Part shown: in pieces, positions 7,531-16,702 of the stretch | How positions within the stretch are numbered: position 1 is the first letter of the stretch | How the letters are laid out: each line of letters starts with the position of its first letter | Assembly: GCF_008806595.1 (NCBI RefSeq) | Contig: NZ_VZRB01000046.1 | Location: forward strand, 1-46,071 | Length of the DNA stretch: 46,071 bases | Direction of reading: 5' to 3' | Origin: Streptomyces luteolifulvus | GTDB taxonomy: Bacteria > Actinomycetota > Actinomycetes > Streptomycetales > Streptomycetaceae | Notes under the pieces: generated by a model | Told to the model about the DNA's origin: nothing | What the model saw: only the letters and a program-made list of their open reading frames with translations | The model's database searches: none | Translations under genes and position numbers: made by a program

Positions 7531-10218
7531 ATGACGGACAACAGCCGGCCCCCTGTCCACGCGCTGCTCGCGGACGGGACCACCGTCCGGATCCGGGCCG
7601 TGGAGCCGCACGATCACGCGCAGGTGCAGGGACTGTACGAGGAGATGTCCCCGGAGAACCTCCGGCGGCGGTTCTTCGTGGCGAGCCGGCATTCGGCCGA
7701 GCCGGCTGCGGACCGGGCCTGTGCGCCGCCCCGTGCCGGATACCGGTGCCTGCTCGCGGAGCGGCAGGGGCAGGTGATCGGCCTCGCCGACTACGACACG
7801 GGTGACGGGAAGGACACGGCGGAGATCTCCATCGCCGTCGCCGACGGGCTGCACCATCGCGGCGTCGGCACCCTTCTCGTGGAGCACCTGGTCTCGGCCG
7901 CCCGCGCGGAGGGCATCACCACCTTCTCCGCCGACGCGCTGAGCGAGAACCACGAGGTGCTCCGCCTCTTCGCCGACCTCGGCCTGCGCACCGCCCGCCA
8001 CTTCGACGGTCCCCAGGTGCGGTGCACCGTCGAGCTCGGTGAGGACGACACCTATCTGTCGGCCGTGGAGGAGCGGGGCAGGGGCGCCGACGTGGCCAGT
8101 CTGGAGCCGCTGCTGCGGCCGCGCACGGTCGCCGTGGTCGGCGCGGGACGCAAGGCCGGGTCCGTGGGGCGGGCCGTCCTGCACCACCTGCGCACGGGCG
8201 GCTTCACCGGACGGCTGTTCGCGGTGAACCCCTCCGCGACGTCGATCCTCGGCGTGCCCTGCCACCCGTCGGTCGGCGCCCTGCCCAGGACCCCGGACCT
8301 CGCGGTGGTCGCGGTTCCGGCGGCCGCGGTCCCGGCCGCCGCCGAGGAGTGCGGCCGGGCCGGCGTGCGGGCACTCCTCGTCGTCTCCGCCGGCCTCGAC
8401 CGCGCTCGGGCACAGGCCCTGCTGACGGCCTGCCGCGCCTACGGCATGCGGCTCGTCGGGCCGAACTGCCTCGGAATCTCCCACACCGACCCCGCGATCT
8501 CCCTGGACGCGACGTTCGCCGCCGGGCATCCACGTCCCGGCACCGCAGGCGTCGCCGTGCAGTCCGGCGGCGTCGGCATCGCGCTGCTCGAGGGGCTGTC
8601 GCGGCTCGGCATCGGTGTGTCGTCGTTCGCGTCGCTCGGCGACAAGTACGACGTCAGCGGCAACGACATGCTCCAGTGGTGGGAGAGCGACGGGCGCACC
8701 GACCTCGCCCTGCTGCACCTGGAGTCGTTCGGCAACCCGCGGGCGTTCTCCCGCACCGCCAGGCGGGTCACCCGCCGGATGCCGGTCCTCACCGTGGACG
8801 CGGGCCGCACCGACGCGGGCCGCCGTGCCGCCGCCTCGCACACCGCGGCCGCGGCCACCCGCACCATGACCCGGCAGGCACTGTTCGCTCAGGCCGGCAT
8901 CACCGCCACCCGCTCGGTCGGCGAACTCCTGGAGACCGCCGCGCTGATGCACGCCCAGCCGCTCCCGGCGGGCAGTCGCGTCGCCGTCGTCACCAACGCC
9001 GGCGGCGCGGGCGTCCTGGCCGCGGACGCCTGCGCGGAGGCGGGCCTCGCCCTGCCGTCCTTCACCCCCGAAACGGTCGAGGACCTGCTGGCCGTGCTCC
9101 CCGACGGTGCCTCCGTGGGCAACCCCGTGGACGCCACAGCCGCCGTCACGGAGGACCAGCTCAGCAACTGCCTGGACCGGATCCTGCGCCATCCCGGCGT
9201 CGACGCGGTCCTGCTGGCCCTCGTCCCCACCGCGGTCGCCGTGGCGACCGGCGACGACCTCGTCCGCGCTCTCACCGGCGGCCCGGCGCGCCGGACGAAG
9301 CCGGTCCTCGCGGTACGGCTCGAACAGGACCTCCCCGTCCGGCTGCTGCCCGCCGCGGACGGCGGCGCGATCCCCTCGTACGCCGAACCCCAGGCGGCGG
9401 CACGGGCGCTGGCCCACGCCGCCGCCCGAGCGGCCTGGCTGAGCCGGCCCGCCGGCACGAAGCCGGACCTCGACGGCGTCCAGACGCAGCGCGCCCACGA
9501 GGTCGTCGAGACGTATCTGGCCGCGCACCCCGACGGCGGCTGGCTCGAACCGCGCGTCTGCGCCGAACTACTGTCCCTGTACGGCATCCCCCAGATCGCC
9601 TCGGCGTGGGCCGAGACCGAGGACGAGGCCGTGACGGCCGCCGAGCGGCTGCGCGGCCCCGACGGCCGCGTGGTGCTGAAGGCCTACTGGCCGGGGCTGC
9701 TGCACAAGAGCGAGCAGCACGCCGTCCATCTCGATCTCCAGGGTGCCCATCAAGTGCGCGCCGCCTTCCGTGACTTCGAGACGCGCTTCGCCGGCCTGCT
9801 GACCGGAGTCGTCGTCCAGCCGCTGGCCGCCCGCGGTACGGAACTGCTCGCCGGAGTCGTCCAGGACGAGGTCTTCGGCCCGCTCGTCCTGTTCGGACTG
9901 GGCGGCACCGCGACCGAGGTGCTCCGCGACCACGCCGCCCGGCTCGCCCCGCTCACCGACCACGACGTGCACGACCTGATCACCGCACCGCGCTGCGCCC
10001 CCCTCCTGTTCGGCGCGCACGGCAACGGACCGGCCGATCTCGAGGGGCTTGAGCAGCTGCTGCTGCGCCTGTCCCGGATGGCGGCCGACCTGCCCCAGCT
10101 CGCCGAGGCCGACTTCAACCCCGTGCTGGCGACACCGGACGCGGTCAGCGTGCTCGACGTGCGCCTGCGCCTGCTGCCGCGCAGGCCTCAGGACCCCTAT
10201 CTGCGCCGACTCCGCTAG
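7531..10218 (+). CDS. GNAT-acyl-CoA synthetase (NDP-forming) fusion, Pat-type protein acetyltransferase
   Basis: This protein of about 895 residues fuses an N-terminal GNAT acetyltransferase (about 15-170, with GLHHRGVGTLLVEHLV as the acetyl-CoA loop) to an NDP-forming acyl-CoA synthetase-like part: CoA-binding Rossmann domain (about 190-290, AVVGAGRKAGSVG), succinyl-CoA ligase-like domains (about 325-630) and a C-terminal ATP-grasp domain (about 660-890). In Salmonella Pat and its Streptomyces relatives the synthetase part is a regulatory acetyl-CoA sensor and the GNAT part acetylates lysines, for example in acetyl-CoA synthetase. The N-terminal GNAT arrangement is seen in many actinomycetes. 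GGGAGGAG precedes adjacent GTG (7528) and ATG (7531) codons. It is probably co-transcribed with the CBS gene 11 bases downstream. Confidence 0.88.
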   Translation: MTDNSRPPVHALLADGTTVRIRAVEPHDHAQVQGLYEEMSPENLRRRFFVASRHSAEPAADRACAPPRAGYRCLLAERQGQVIGLADYDTGDGKDTAEISIAVADGLHHRGVGTLLVEHLVSAARAEGITTFSADALSENHEVLRLFADLGLRTARHFDGPQVRCTVELGEDDTYLSAVEERGRGADVASLEPLLRPRTVAVVGAGRKAGSVGRAVLHHLRTGGFTGRLFAVNPSATSILGVPCHPSVGALPRTPDLAVVAVPAAAVPAAAEECGRAGVRALLVVSAGLDRARAQALLTACRAYGMRLVGPNCLGISHTDPAISLDATFAAGHPRPGTAGVAVQSGGVGIALLEGLSRLGIGVSSFASLGDKYDVSGNDMLQWWESDGRTDLALLHLESFGNPRAFSRTARRVTRRMPVLTVDAGRTDAGRRAAASHTAAAATRTMTRQALFAQAGITATRSVGELLETAALMHAQPLPAGSRVAVVTNAGGAGVLAADACAEAGLALPSFTPETVEDLLAVLPDGASVGNPVDATAAVTEDQLSNCLDRILRHPGVDAVLLALVPTAVAVATGDDLVRALTGGPARRTKPVLAVRLEQDLPVRLLPAADGGAIPSYAEPQAAARALAHAAARAAWLSRPAGTKPDLDGVQTQRAHEVVETYLAAHPDGGWLEPRVCAELLSLYGIPQIASAWAETEDEAVTAAERLRGPDGRVVLKAYWPGLLHKSEQHAVHLDLQGAHQVRAAFRDFETRFAGLLTGVVVQPLAARGTELLAGVVQDEVFGPLVLFGLGGTATEVLRDHAARLAPLTDHDVHDLITAPRCAPLLFGAHGNGPADLEGLEQLLLRLSRMAADLPQLAEADFNPVLATPDAVSVLDVRLRLLPRRPQDPYLRRLR

Positions 10219-10229
10219 GAGGAACCGTC

Positions 10230-10961
10230 ATGAAGCACAACAAGATCGGGTCCGTGATGACCCCGGACGTCGTGCGCGCAACGTATGACACCCCGTTCAA
10301 GGAGGTGGCCCGGCTGCTCGCCGACCACCGCATCAGCGGACTGCCCGTGGTGGACGACGACGAGAAGGTCATCGGAGTCATTTCCGAGACCGACCTGATG
10401 GTCCGCCAGGCAGAGACTCCGGACCCGCACGAGCACAAGCGGCATCTCCGGCTTGCCGAGCTGACCCACAGCGCGCGTCGGCAGACGGCGAAGGCGAAGG
10501 CCCGCACCGCCGGCCAGCTGATGACCGAGCCGGCCATCACCGTGCACGCCGACGACACCATCGTCGAGGCCGCCCGGACCATGGCGAAGCGGCGCGTGGA
10601 GCGGCTGCCCGTCCTGGATGCTGAGGACCGGCTCGTCGGGATCGTCACCCGCCGCGACCTGCTCCAGGTCTTCCTGCGGACGGACGACGACATACGGCGC
10701 GAGGTGATCGAAGAAGTGCTGGTCCGTGCGATGTGGCTGGAGCCGGGAACCATCCAGGTCTCCGTGGCCGAGGGCGTGGTGACCCTCGACGGCAGCATGG
10801 AACGCAAGAGCGAGACGGAGATCGCCGTCTCGATGACCCGCCAGATCGACGGCGTGGTCGCGGTGGTCGACCAGCTCACCCACCGGCTGGACGACTCCCG
10901 CGTCAAGCCCGACGAGCAGGCCATGCACGGCATCGCCGACGAATGGCTGCGCAGGATGTGA
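10230..10961 (+). CDS. CBS-CBS-BON domain protein
   Basis: This 243-residue soluble protein carries two CBS motifs (about 7-60 and 95-150, with SGLPVVDDDEKVIGVISETD and ERLPVLDAEDRLVGIVTRRD) followed by a BON domain (about 160-220, VAEGVVTLDGSMERKSE). CBS pairs bind adenine nucleotides and are energy sensors; BON domains usually bind membranes or other proteins. The ribosome binding site AGGAGGAA overlaps the stop of the upstream Pat-type gene, so the two are very likely co-translated. The single CBS pair resembles Hrp1, a DosR-induced mycobacterial protein. It faces hypE tail to tail, and a paralogue sits at 13162-13788 inside the hydrogenase operon. Confidence 0.9.
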   Translation: MKHNKIGSVMTPDVVRATYDTPFKEVARLLADHRISGLPVVDDDEKVIGVISETDLMVRQAETPDPHEHKRHLRLAELTHSARRQTAKAKARTAGQLMTEPAITVHADDTIVEAARTMAKRRVERLPVLDAEDRLVGIVTRRDLLQVFLRTDDDIRREVIEEVLVRAMWLEPGTIQVSVAEGVVTLDGSMERKSETEIAVSMTRQIDGVVAVVDQLTHRLDDSRVKPDEQAMHGIADEWLRRM

Positions 10962-11007
10962 GCCGAAAGGACGGGTCCGGACCTGCGGCTGCACGGTGCG
11001 TGGACGC

Positions 11008-12042
11008 TCAGCAGATGCGCGGAAGCTGCTCGCCCAACGGCATCTCCACGATGCGTCGCGCACCCACCAGCGTCCGCAGGGACACCCGTCCGTCCGGCCC
11101 GTGCGGGGGCACTTCGCCGATCCGGACCGCTTCCGTTCCCTCCGGCACGGAGCGCATGGCGGCCAGGGCGTCGTCGGCCGCCGGGGCGCTGACGAAGGCG
11201 ACCAGGCAGCCCTCGTTGGCCACGATCAGCGGGTCGAGGCCGAGCAGGTCGCATGCCGAGGCGACGGCCTCGGGAACCGGCACGGCGCTCTCGTCGATCT
11301 CGACGGCGACGCACGAGTCACGGGCGATCTCGTTGAGGGCGGCCGCGAGCCCGCCGCGTGTCGGGTCTCGCAGGACGTGGACGGCGGCGCCGAGCGGGGC
11401 CAGCGCCTTCACCAGCCGGTGCAGCGGGCGGGTGTCGGAGGCGATGTCGCTCTCGAAGCCGAGGCGCTCACGGGTGCTCAGCACGGTCGTGCCGTGCAGC
11501 CCGATGGGACCGGACAGCAGCACCGTGTCGCCGGGCCGGGCCAGCGCGGCGGACGGGTGCAGCGCGCCGTGCCGCCGCCCGATGCCGGTGGTGTTGACGA
11601 ACAGCTTGTCGGCGGCGCCACGCCCCACGACCTTGGTGTCCCCGGTCACCACCGGCACACCGGCGTTCTGTGCCGCCTTCCCCAGCGAGCCGAGCACCGC
11701 ACGGAGTTCGGCCAGCGGCAGACCCTCCTCCACGATGAGGGAGACGGACAGGGCGAGCGGCCACGCCCCCCGCATGGCCAGGTCGTTGACCGTGCCGTGC
11801 ACGGCGAGGGAGCCGATGTCCCCGCCGGGGAAGAACAGCGGGCTGACGACGAAACTGTCGGTGCTGATCACCAGCTCCCGGTAGCCGGGCAGCAGAGCCG
11901 CGTCCTCCAGCGGGCCCCCGCCGCCGTCGAGCGCGGGCAGCACCAGCTGGTCCAGCAGTTCGGCGGAGAGGCGGCCGCCGGCGCCGTGGCCCAGCAGGAC
12001 GACCTCGTCCTCGTGCCGGGGAGTGGGGCAGTCGATGGTCAT
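11008..12042 (-). CDS. hypE: Hydrogenase maturation factor HypE
   Basis: HypE (344 residues) dehydrates the carbamoyl group handed over by HypF to form the cyanide ligands of the [NiFe] active site. The PurM-like fold is visible: glycine-rich N-terminal loop GHGAGGRLSAELL, the dinucleotide/ATP region GTVNDLAMRGAWPLAL, and DPTRGGLAAALNEIA. The protein ends exactly with the conserved PRIC, whose terminal Cys344 is the thiocarboxamide/thiocyanate carrier. Its ATG (12042) overlaps the hypD stop by four bases. It is the last gene of the long leftward hydrogenase operon and acts in the cytoplasm. Confidence 0.96.
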   Translation of the reverse strand: MTIDCPTPRHEDEVVLLGHGAGGRLSAELLDQLVLPALDGGGGPLEDAALLPGYRELVISTDSFVVSPLFFPGGDIGSLAVHGTVNDLAMRGAWPLALSVSLIVEEGLPLAELRAVLGSLGKAAQNAGVPVVTGDTKVVGRGAADKLFVNTTGIGRRHGALHPSAALARPGDTVLLSGPIGLHGTTVLSTRERLGFESDIASDTRPLHRLVKALAPLGAAVHVLRDPTRGGLAAALNEIARDSCVAVEIDESAVPVPEAVASACDLLGLDPLIVANEGCLVAFVSAPAADDALAAMRSVPEGTEAVRIGEVPPHGPDGRVSLRTLVGARRIVEMPLGEQLPRIC

Positions 12043-13142
12043 GTCGTGCTCCTCGCAGGGGTGCGTCCGGCCGCGTGGAAGGCGGCACACGTTCCCTCGG
12101 ACGACACCATGGGCGCGCCGAGGGGATGGCGGGGTGTGCAGCGACTGCCGTAGGCGGTGCAGTCGGTGGGCAGGCGGGCGCCGGTGAGGACGGCCCCGGC
12201 GATGCACTCGGGGTCCTCGGCGGGCCGCAGCCCGGCCACGTCGAAGCGGCGGGCCGCGTCGAACCGCTCGTACTCCTCCGCGAGTTCGAGGCCGCTGGCC
12301 GGGAGTGCGCCGATGCCGCGCCAGGCGCGGTCGGTGACCCGGAAGACCCTGCGGACGGCGTCCTGGGCCCGGGTGTTTCCGGAGCGGCGCACGGCCCGCA
12401 CGTACTGGTTCTCCACCTCGTGGCGGCCCCACTCCAGCTGCCGTACGGCCATGAGGATGCCCTCCAGCAGATCCAGCGGCTCGAAACCGGTGACGACGAT
12501 GGGTACCCGGTACCGGTCGGCGATCGGTTCGTACTCGCGCCAGCCCATCACCGCGCACACATGTCCGGCGGCGAGGAACGCCTCCACCTCGCAGTCCGGG
12601 TCCTCCAGCAGCGCGGTCAGCGCCGGTGGCACCAGGACATGGCTGACGAGCACCGAGAAGTTCCTCAGGCCGAGGCGGGCGGCGTGCAGGACGGCCATCG
12701 CGTTGGCCGGCGCCGTCGTCTCGAAGCCGACGGCGAGGAAGACCACCTCGTGCTCGGGGTGGCCGGCGGCCATGCGCACCGCGTCCATCGGGGTGTAGAC
12801 GACGCGTACGTCCGCGCCTCGCGCCCGCAGGGACAGCAGGTCGGTGTCGGTGCCGGGCACACGCAGCATGTCGCCGAAGCTGGTGAAGACGACGCCGGGC
12901 CGGGCGGCGATGGCCATGGCGCGATCGAGGGTCTCCAGCGGGGTGACACAGACCGGGCAGCCCGGGCCGTGGATCATCCGCATCCGGGCGGGCAGCAGCT
13001 CGTCGATGCCCTGGCGGACCAGGGTGTGGGTCTGCCCGCCGCACACCTCCATGATCCGCCAGGGGTGCGTGGCCGTCTCCCGCAGCTCGTCCAGGAGATG
13101 CCGGGCGAGCGCGGGGTCACGGTATTCGTCCAGGTACTTCAT
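12039..13142 (-). CDS. hypD: Hydrogenase maturation factor HypD
   Basis: HypD (367 residues) is the iron-sulfur scaffold which, with HypC, assembles the Fe(CN)2CO group. Conserved signatures are all present: EVCGGQTH (about 33-40), HGPGCPVCVTP (about 58-68), GFETTAPA, and the C-terminal cysteine-rich part with DPECIAGAVLTG and TDCTAYGSRCTPRHPLGAPMVS. The length is normal for the family. The ATG at 13142 lies 19 bases after the CBS gene, in the same leftward operon, and the stop overlaps hypE. No defect is seen. Confidence 0.96.
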   Translation of the reverse strand: MKYLDEYRDPALARHLLDELRETATHPWRIMEVCGGQTHTLVRQGIDELLPARMRMIHGPGCPVCVTPLETLDRAMAIAARPGVVFTSFGDMLRVPGTDTDLLSLRARGADVRVVYTPMDAVRMAAGHPEHEVVFLAVGFETTAPANAMAVLHAARLGLRNFSVLVSHVLVPPALTALLEDPDCEVEAFLAAGHVCAVMGWREYEPIADRYRVPIVVTGFEPLDLLEGILMAVRQLEWGRHEVENQYVRAVRRSGNTRAQDAVRRVFRVTDRAWRGIGALPASGLELAEEYERFDAARRFDVAGLRPAEDPECIAGAVLTGARLPTDCTAYGSRCTPRHPLGAPMVSSEGTCAAFHAAGRTPARSTT

Positions 13143-13161
13143 GGTGTTTTGCCCCGGTATA

Positions 13162-13788
13162 TCAACGGTGCGTCAGGTCGAGGCGGACGTCGACGACTCC
13201 CTCGACCGCCCGTACGGCCCGGGCCAGGACGGGCTCCAGCCCGCGTTCGGGCAGGGAGCCGGCCAACGTGACCACGCCCTCGGCCACGGCGACCGTCAGG
13301 GGGCCGGTGACCGGGAGCCGGCCGAGGACGGAATTGCGGATCTCCTCGGCGATCTCCTCGTCGGAGCGGAGGAAGACCTTCAGCAGATCGCCTCGGCTGA
13401 CCACGCCCTGGAGCAGGCCGACCCCGTCGACGACCGGGAGCCGCTTGACATGGCGGCGCGCCATGATGCGGGCGGCCTCGGCGAGTGTGGCGTCCGCGTG
13501 CACGGTGACGGCCGGGGCGCTCATCAGCTCGCCCGCGGTGACCGCGCCCGCCTTGATCCGGTCCGCGAGCTCGCCGGACTGCTCGTCGGCGTCCCGGAAT
13601 TCCTCCTTGTGCAGCAGATCGGCCTCGGAGACGACGCCGATGACCCGGCCCTCGCCCTCCAGGACGGGCAGGGCGCTGACCTTCCACTGGTCGAACAGCT
13701 CGACGATCTCCTTGAAGGGCGCGTCGCGTCCGACCGCGACGACGGTGTGCGTCATCACATCGCTGACGGTGTGCGGTGAGTCAGGCAT
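13162..13788 (-). CDS. CBS-CBS-BON domain protein within the hydrogenase operon
   Basis: This 208-residue paralogue of the 10230-10961 product has two CBS motifs (about 8-60, SALPVLEGEGRVIGVVSEAD, and 90-140, RLPVVDGVGLLQGVVSRGD) and a short BON domain (about 150-205, VAEGVVTLAGSLPERG). The ATG (13788) has AGGAGG upstream and overlaps the hydA stop by eight bases, so it is translated with the hydrogenase. An adenylate-sensing or Hrp1-like role in linking energy state to hydrogenase is inferred; it has no known part in [NiFe] centre assembly. It lies between the structural genes and hypD-hypE. Confidence 0.9.
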   Translation of the reverse strand: MPDSPHTVSDVMTHTVVAVGRDAPFKEIVELFDQWKVSALPVLEGEGRVIGVVSEADLLHKEEFRDADEQSGELADRIKAGAVTAGELMSAPAVTVHADATLAEAARIMARRHVKRLPVVDGVGLLQGVVSRGDLLKVFLRSDEEIAEEIRNSVLGRLPVTGPLTVAVAEGVVTLAGSLPERGLEPVLARAVRAVEGVVDVRLDLTHR

Positions 13789-15142
13789 GGCGGCCTCCTG
13801 AGGTGTCGGACGAGGTACGGACGACCGTGAGGTCGAGGAAATGGGTGGAGCAGGAGATGCACGGGTCGTGGTTGCGGATCGTCCGCTCGCACAGCGCCGT
13901 CAGCTCCGCGTCGTCCGGGTCGTGTTCGGTGATGGCGTGCTGCGCCGTGCGGCGCAGGTCGTCCTCGATGGCGCCCTGGTTCTGGGCGGTGGGCGGCACG
14001 AGCCGGGCGTCGGTGACGGTGCCGTCGGCGCCGAGTGCGTAGCGGTGGTAGAGCAGCCCGCGTGGTGCCTCGGTGGCGCCGTGCCCGACGCCCGCGCGCG
14101 GCGGCACCTCGGTGTACGGGCGCTCCGGCGGCTCGTACGTCGTGATGATGCGCAGTGCCTCGTCGACGGCGTACACCACCTCGACCGCTCGTACGAGGAT
14201 GGACTGGAAGGGATTGCGGCACACCGCGCCCTCGCGCGGATCGCCGAGCCCGGCCTCGCGGGCCGCCTCGCGCGCCGTGGGGGACAGGAAGCGGCCGCCG
14301 ACCGCGAACCGGGCGAGCGCGCCGGTGAGGTGGCGGCGCCCGTCGAGCCGCGAGTGCAGCGCGGTGGAGTGCGGCACATGGGTCTCGGTGACCCGGTCGG
14401 TGAAGTCCCGCACCGGAAACGAGTCGACGCTGCCGTCGGACCGCAGGACGGTCGGTGTTCCGCTCTCGATGGCGTACGTGTCCGGGGCGGCCAGCGCCAG
14501 CAGGTCCGCGTCCGTACGGGCGTCCGGGATGTCGAAACCCGCCACCCACCGAACGGTCTGCCGGGCGTCGTCCAGTGCTTGCGTCAACTCCTGTTCCAGC
14601 GGCCGAAGTTCCGCGCGTGTGGGCACGCGGTGGAAGCCGCCGAGGCGTACGTTGACCGGGTGGATGGCCCGCCCGCCGAGCAGTTCCATCAGGGAGTTGC
14701 CCGCCTTCTTCAGCCGGAGCCCCCGCTCGACCTCGGCCCGGTGCGTGCGCGCGAGGTCGATCGCGCTCGCGCGGCCGAGGAAGTCCGGGGCGTGCAGGAG
14801 GTAGATGTGCAGGGCGTGGCTCTCGATCCACTCGCCGCAGTACAGCAGCCTGCGCAGATCACGGATCGCCGGATCGATGTCCGCGCAGCAGGCGTCCTCG
14901 ATCGCCGCGCAGGCGCTCATCTGGTACGCCACCGGGCAGATTCCGCACACCCGGGCGGTGATGTCCGGCGGCTCGGTGTACGAGCGGCCGCGCAGGAACG
15001 CCTCGAAGAAACGGGGCGGTTCGTAGATGTCGAGCCGTGCCTCGGTGACCGTGCCGTCCTGCACGTACAGGCGCAGCGCGCCCTCGCCCTCGACCCGGGA
15101 GAGCGAGCCGACGTGCAGCACACGGGATCCGCGGTGCGTCAC
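13781..15142 (-). CDS. hydA: [NiFe]-hydrogenase large (catalytic alpha) subunit, group 3b-like
   Basis: This 453-residue subunit carries the Ni-Fe active site. The L1 motif RVCGICP (Cys66, Cys69) and L2 motif DPCISCSTH (Cys428, Cys431, His434) supply the four metal-binding cysteines. A 19-residue tail follows His434, which fits removal by the maturation protease encoded at 20763-21269. No Tat or membrane features are present, so it is cytoplasmic. The GTG start at 15142 is preceded by AAGGAGGTG and overlaps the hydD stop (GTGA). The gene order B-G-D-A matches the sulfhydrogenase I operon of Pyrococcus, the type member of group 3b. The physiological direction cannot be read from sequence. Confidence 0.95.
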   Translation of the reverse strand: MTHRGSRVLHVGSLSRVEGEGALRLYVQDGTVTEARLDIYEPPRFFEAFLRGRSYTEPPDITARVCGICPVAYQMSACAAIEDACCADIDPAIRDLRRLLYCGEWIESHALHIYLLHAPDFLGRASAIDLARTHRAEVERGLRLKKAGNSLMELLGGRAIHPVNVRLGGFHRVPTRAELRPLEQELTQALDDARQTVRWVAGFDIPDARTDADLLALAAPDTYAIESGTPTVLRSDGSVDSFPVRDFTDRVTETHVPHSTALHSRLDGRRHLTGALARFAVGGRFLSPTAREAAREAGLGDPREGAVCRNPFQSILVRAVEVVYAVDEALRIITTYEPPERPYTEVPPRAGVGHGATEAPRGLLYHRYALGADGTVTDARLVPPTAQNQGAIEDDLRRTAQHAITEHDPDDAELTALCERTIRNHDPCISCSTHFLDLTVVRTSSDTSGGRHA

Positions 15143-15894
15143 CGGGACACCTCCTTGTCGAAGGCAGGGGCGTTGAAGGTGTGCAGGAGACGCTCGGTGG
15201 CGTCCTCGTCGAGGCCGTCCCTGCGCAACAGCGGGATCAGCGCGGGCAGGTTCACCGATCTCGACGGCCCGAAGCAGCCGTAGCAGCCGCGTCCGTACGC
15301 CGGGCACAGCGCCCCGCACCCCGCGTGGGTCACCGGGCCGAGACAGGGCGTGCCGTGGGCGACGGTGACGCAGACCGTGCCGCGCCGCTTGCACTCGAAG
15401 CACACGCTGTGGCTCGGGATGTCGGGCTTGCGCCCGGCCAGGAACGCCGTGATCACCTCCAGCAGCTGCCGTCGGTCGATCGGGCAGCCACGCAGTTCGA
15501 AGTCGACGTCCACATGGGCCGATACGGGGGTGGAGGTGGCGAGAGCCGAGATGTACTCGGGGTGCGCGTAGACCGTGCGCCGGTACTCGTCGACGTCCGC
15601 GAAGTTCCTGAGGGCCTGGATGCCGCCGGCGGTCGCGCAGGCGCCGATGGTGACCAGATGGCGCGCGCAGGCCCGGATCTCGCGTACGCGCTCGGCGTCC
15701 TCGGCGGTGGTGACCGAGCCCTCGACGAGCACCAGGTCGTACGGTCCCGCTGCCACTGTGCTGGAGGCCTCCAGGAAGTGGGAGATCTCGACCCGGCCGG
15801 CCAGCGCGAGGAGTTCGTCCTCGCAGTCCAGCAGGGTGAGCTGGCAGCCGTCGCAGGACGCCAGCTTGAACACGGCGAGCGTGGGCATGGTCAT
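15139..15894 (-). CDS. hydD: [NiFe]-hydrogenase small (delta) subunit
   Basis: This 251-residue electron-transfer subunit holds the iron-sulfur clusters next to the active site. The proximal cluster motif is near the N-terminus (SCDGCQ, Cys14 and Cys17), with further ligands in TIGACATAGG and a Cys-rich C-terminal part (CFECKRRGTVC, HAGCGALCPAYGRGCYGCFGP). There is no signal peptide, unlike periplasmic uptake hydrogenases, so this is a cytoplasmic NAD(P)-linked type. The ATG (15894) is separated from the hydG stop by one base, and its stop overlaps the hydA GTG. It passes electrons from the active site to HydG and HydB. Confidence 0.94.
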   Translation of the reverse strand: MTMPTLAVFKLASCDGCQLTLLDCEDELLALAGRVEISHFLEASSTVAAGPYDLVLVEGSVTTAEDAERVREIRACARHLVTIGACATAGGIQALRNFADVDEYRRTVYAHPEYISALATSTPVSAHVDVDFELRGCPIDRRQLLEVITAFLAGRKPDIPSHSVCFECKRRGTVCVTVAHGTPCLGPVTHAGCGALCPAYGRGCYGCFGPSRSVNLPALIPLLRRDGLDEDATERLLHTFNAPAFDKEVSR

Positions 15895-15895
15895 C

Positions 15896-16702
15896 TCACA
15901 ACTCCCTCACGGACAGCAGGCGTTCGGCCCGGTCCCAGCCCAGGACCGGCCCGTCGCGGCAGACCAGCAGCGGGCCGAGCTGGCAGTGCCCGCAGGTGCC
16001 CGTCGCGCAGCGCATGCTCCGCTCCAGCGACACCCGGATCCGTTCCTTGGGCACGCCGCGGTGGGCGAGTTCGCGGGCGGTGGCGCGGATCATCGGCTCG
16101 GGTCCGCAGACGAACGCCCAGGTGCCGCCCGGGTCGAAGGGCGCCCGGCCGAGGAGCTGGGTGACCATGCCGACATCGCCGCGCCAGGAGGCGTCGGGCC
16201 GGTCGACCACCATCCCGGTGCAGGCCGTCCGCCACCGGTTCATCTCCTCGCGGGCGATCAGGTCGCCGGGGGTGCGCGCCCCGACGAGTACGCTGACCCT
16301 GCCGTACGCCTCCGGCTCGGCCAGCGCGCTCAGGATCAGCGGCCTGAGCGGGGCCAGCCCGATGCCGCCGGCGACCACGAGCACGTCCCGCCCGCGCGCC
16401 CGGCCGAGCTCCCAGCTCGTGCCGTACGGACCGCGCAGGCCGAGGACGTCACCGGTCCGGGCCGCGCACAGCCCGTCGGAGACCGCGCCCACGCCGCGGA
16501 TCGTGTGGGCGAGGCCGCCGGTGCTCTGGACGGAACTCACCGACAGGGGGATCTCCCCGCGGCCGAAGCAGTGCACCATCGCGAACTGCCCCGGTGCGAA
16601 GTCGGCCAGCGCCTCACCGACCGGTTCGAGCCGCAGCGTGACCGTCTGCGCGGTCTCGCGCCGGCGGCCGGCCACACGGTAGGGAACAGGCAGGGCGGTC
16701 AT
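15896..16702 (-). CDS. hydG: Hydrogenase gamma subunit, FAD/NAD(P)-binding reductase
   Basis: This 268-residue flavoprotein has an FAD-binding barrel (about 1-100, with GQFAMV and IPLSVSS), an NAD(P)-binding domain (about 105-225, AGGIGLAPLRPL and FVCGPEPMI) and a C-terminal [2Fe-2S] site with four cysteines (CATGTCGHCQLGPLLVC). It belongs to the ferredoxin-NADP reductase/dihydroorotate dehydrogenase electron-transfer family and makes the hydrogenase exchange electrons with NAD(P)H. ATG 16702 is used because it touches the stop of the small preceding gene (TGATG); a GTG one codon upstream is also possible. Confidence 0.93.
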   Translation of the reverse strand: MTALPVPYRVAGRRRETAQTVTLRLEPVGEALADFAPGQFAMVHCFGRGEIPLSVSSVQSTGGLAHTIRGVGAVSDGLCAARTGDVLGLRGPYGTSWELGRARGRDVLVVAGGIGLAPLRPLILSALAEPEAYGRVSVLVGARTPGDLIAREEMNRWRTACTGMVVDRPDASWRGDVGMVTQLLGRAPFDPGGTWAFVCGPEPMIRATARELAHRGVPKERIRVSLERSMRCATGTCGHCQLGPLLVCRDGPVLGWDRAERLLSVREL

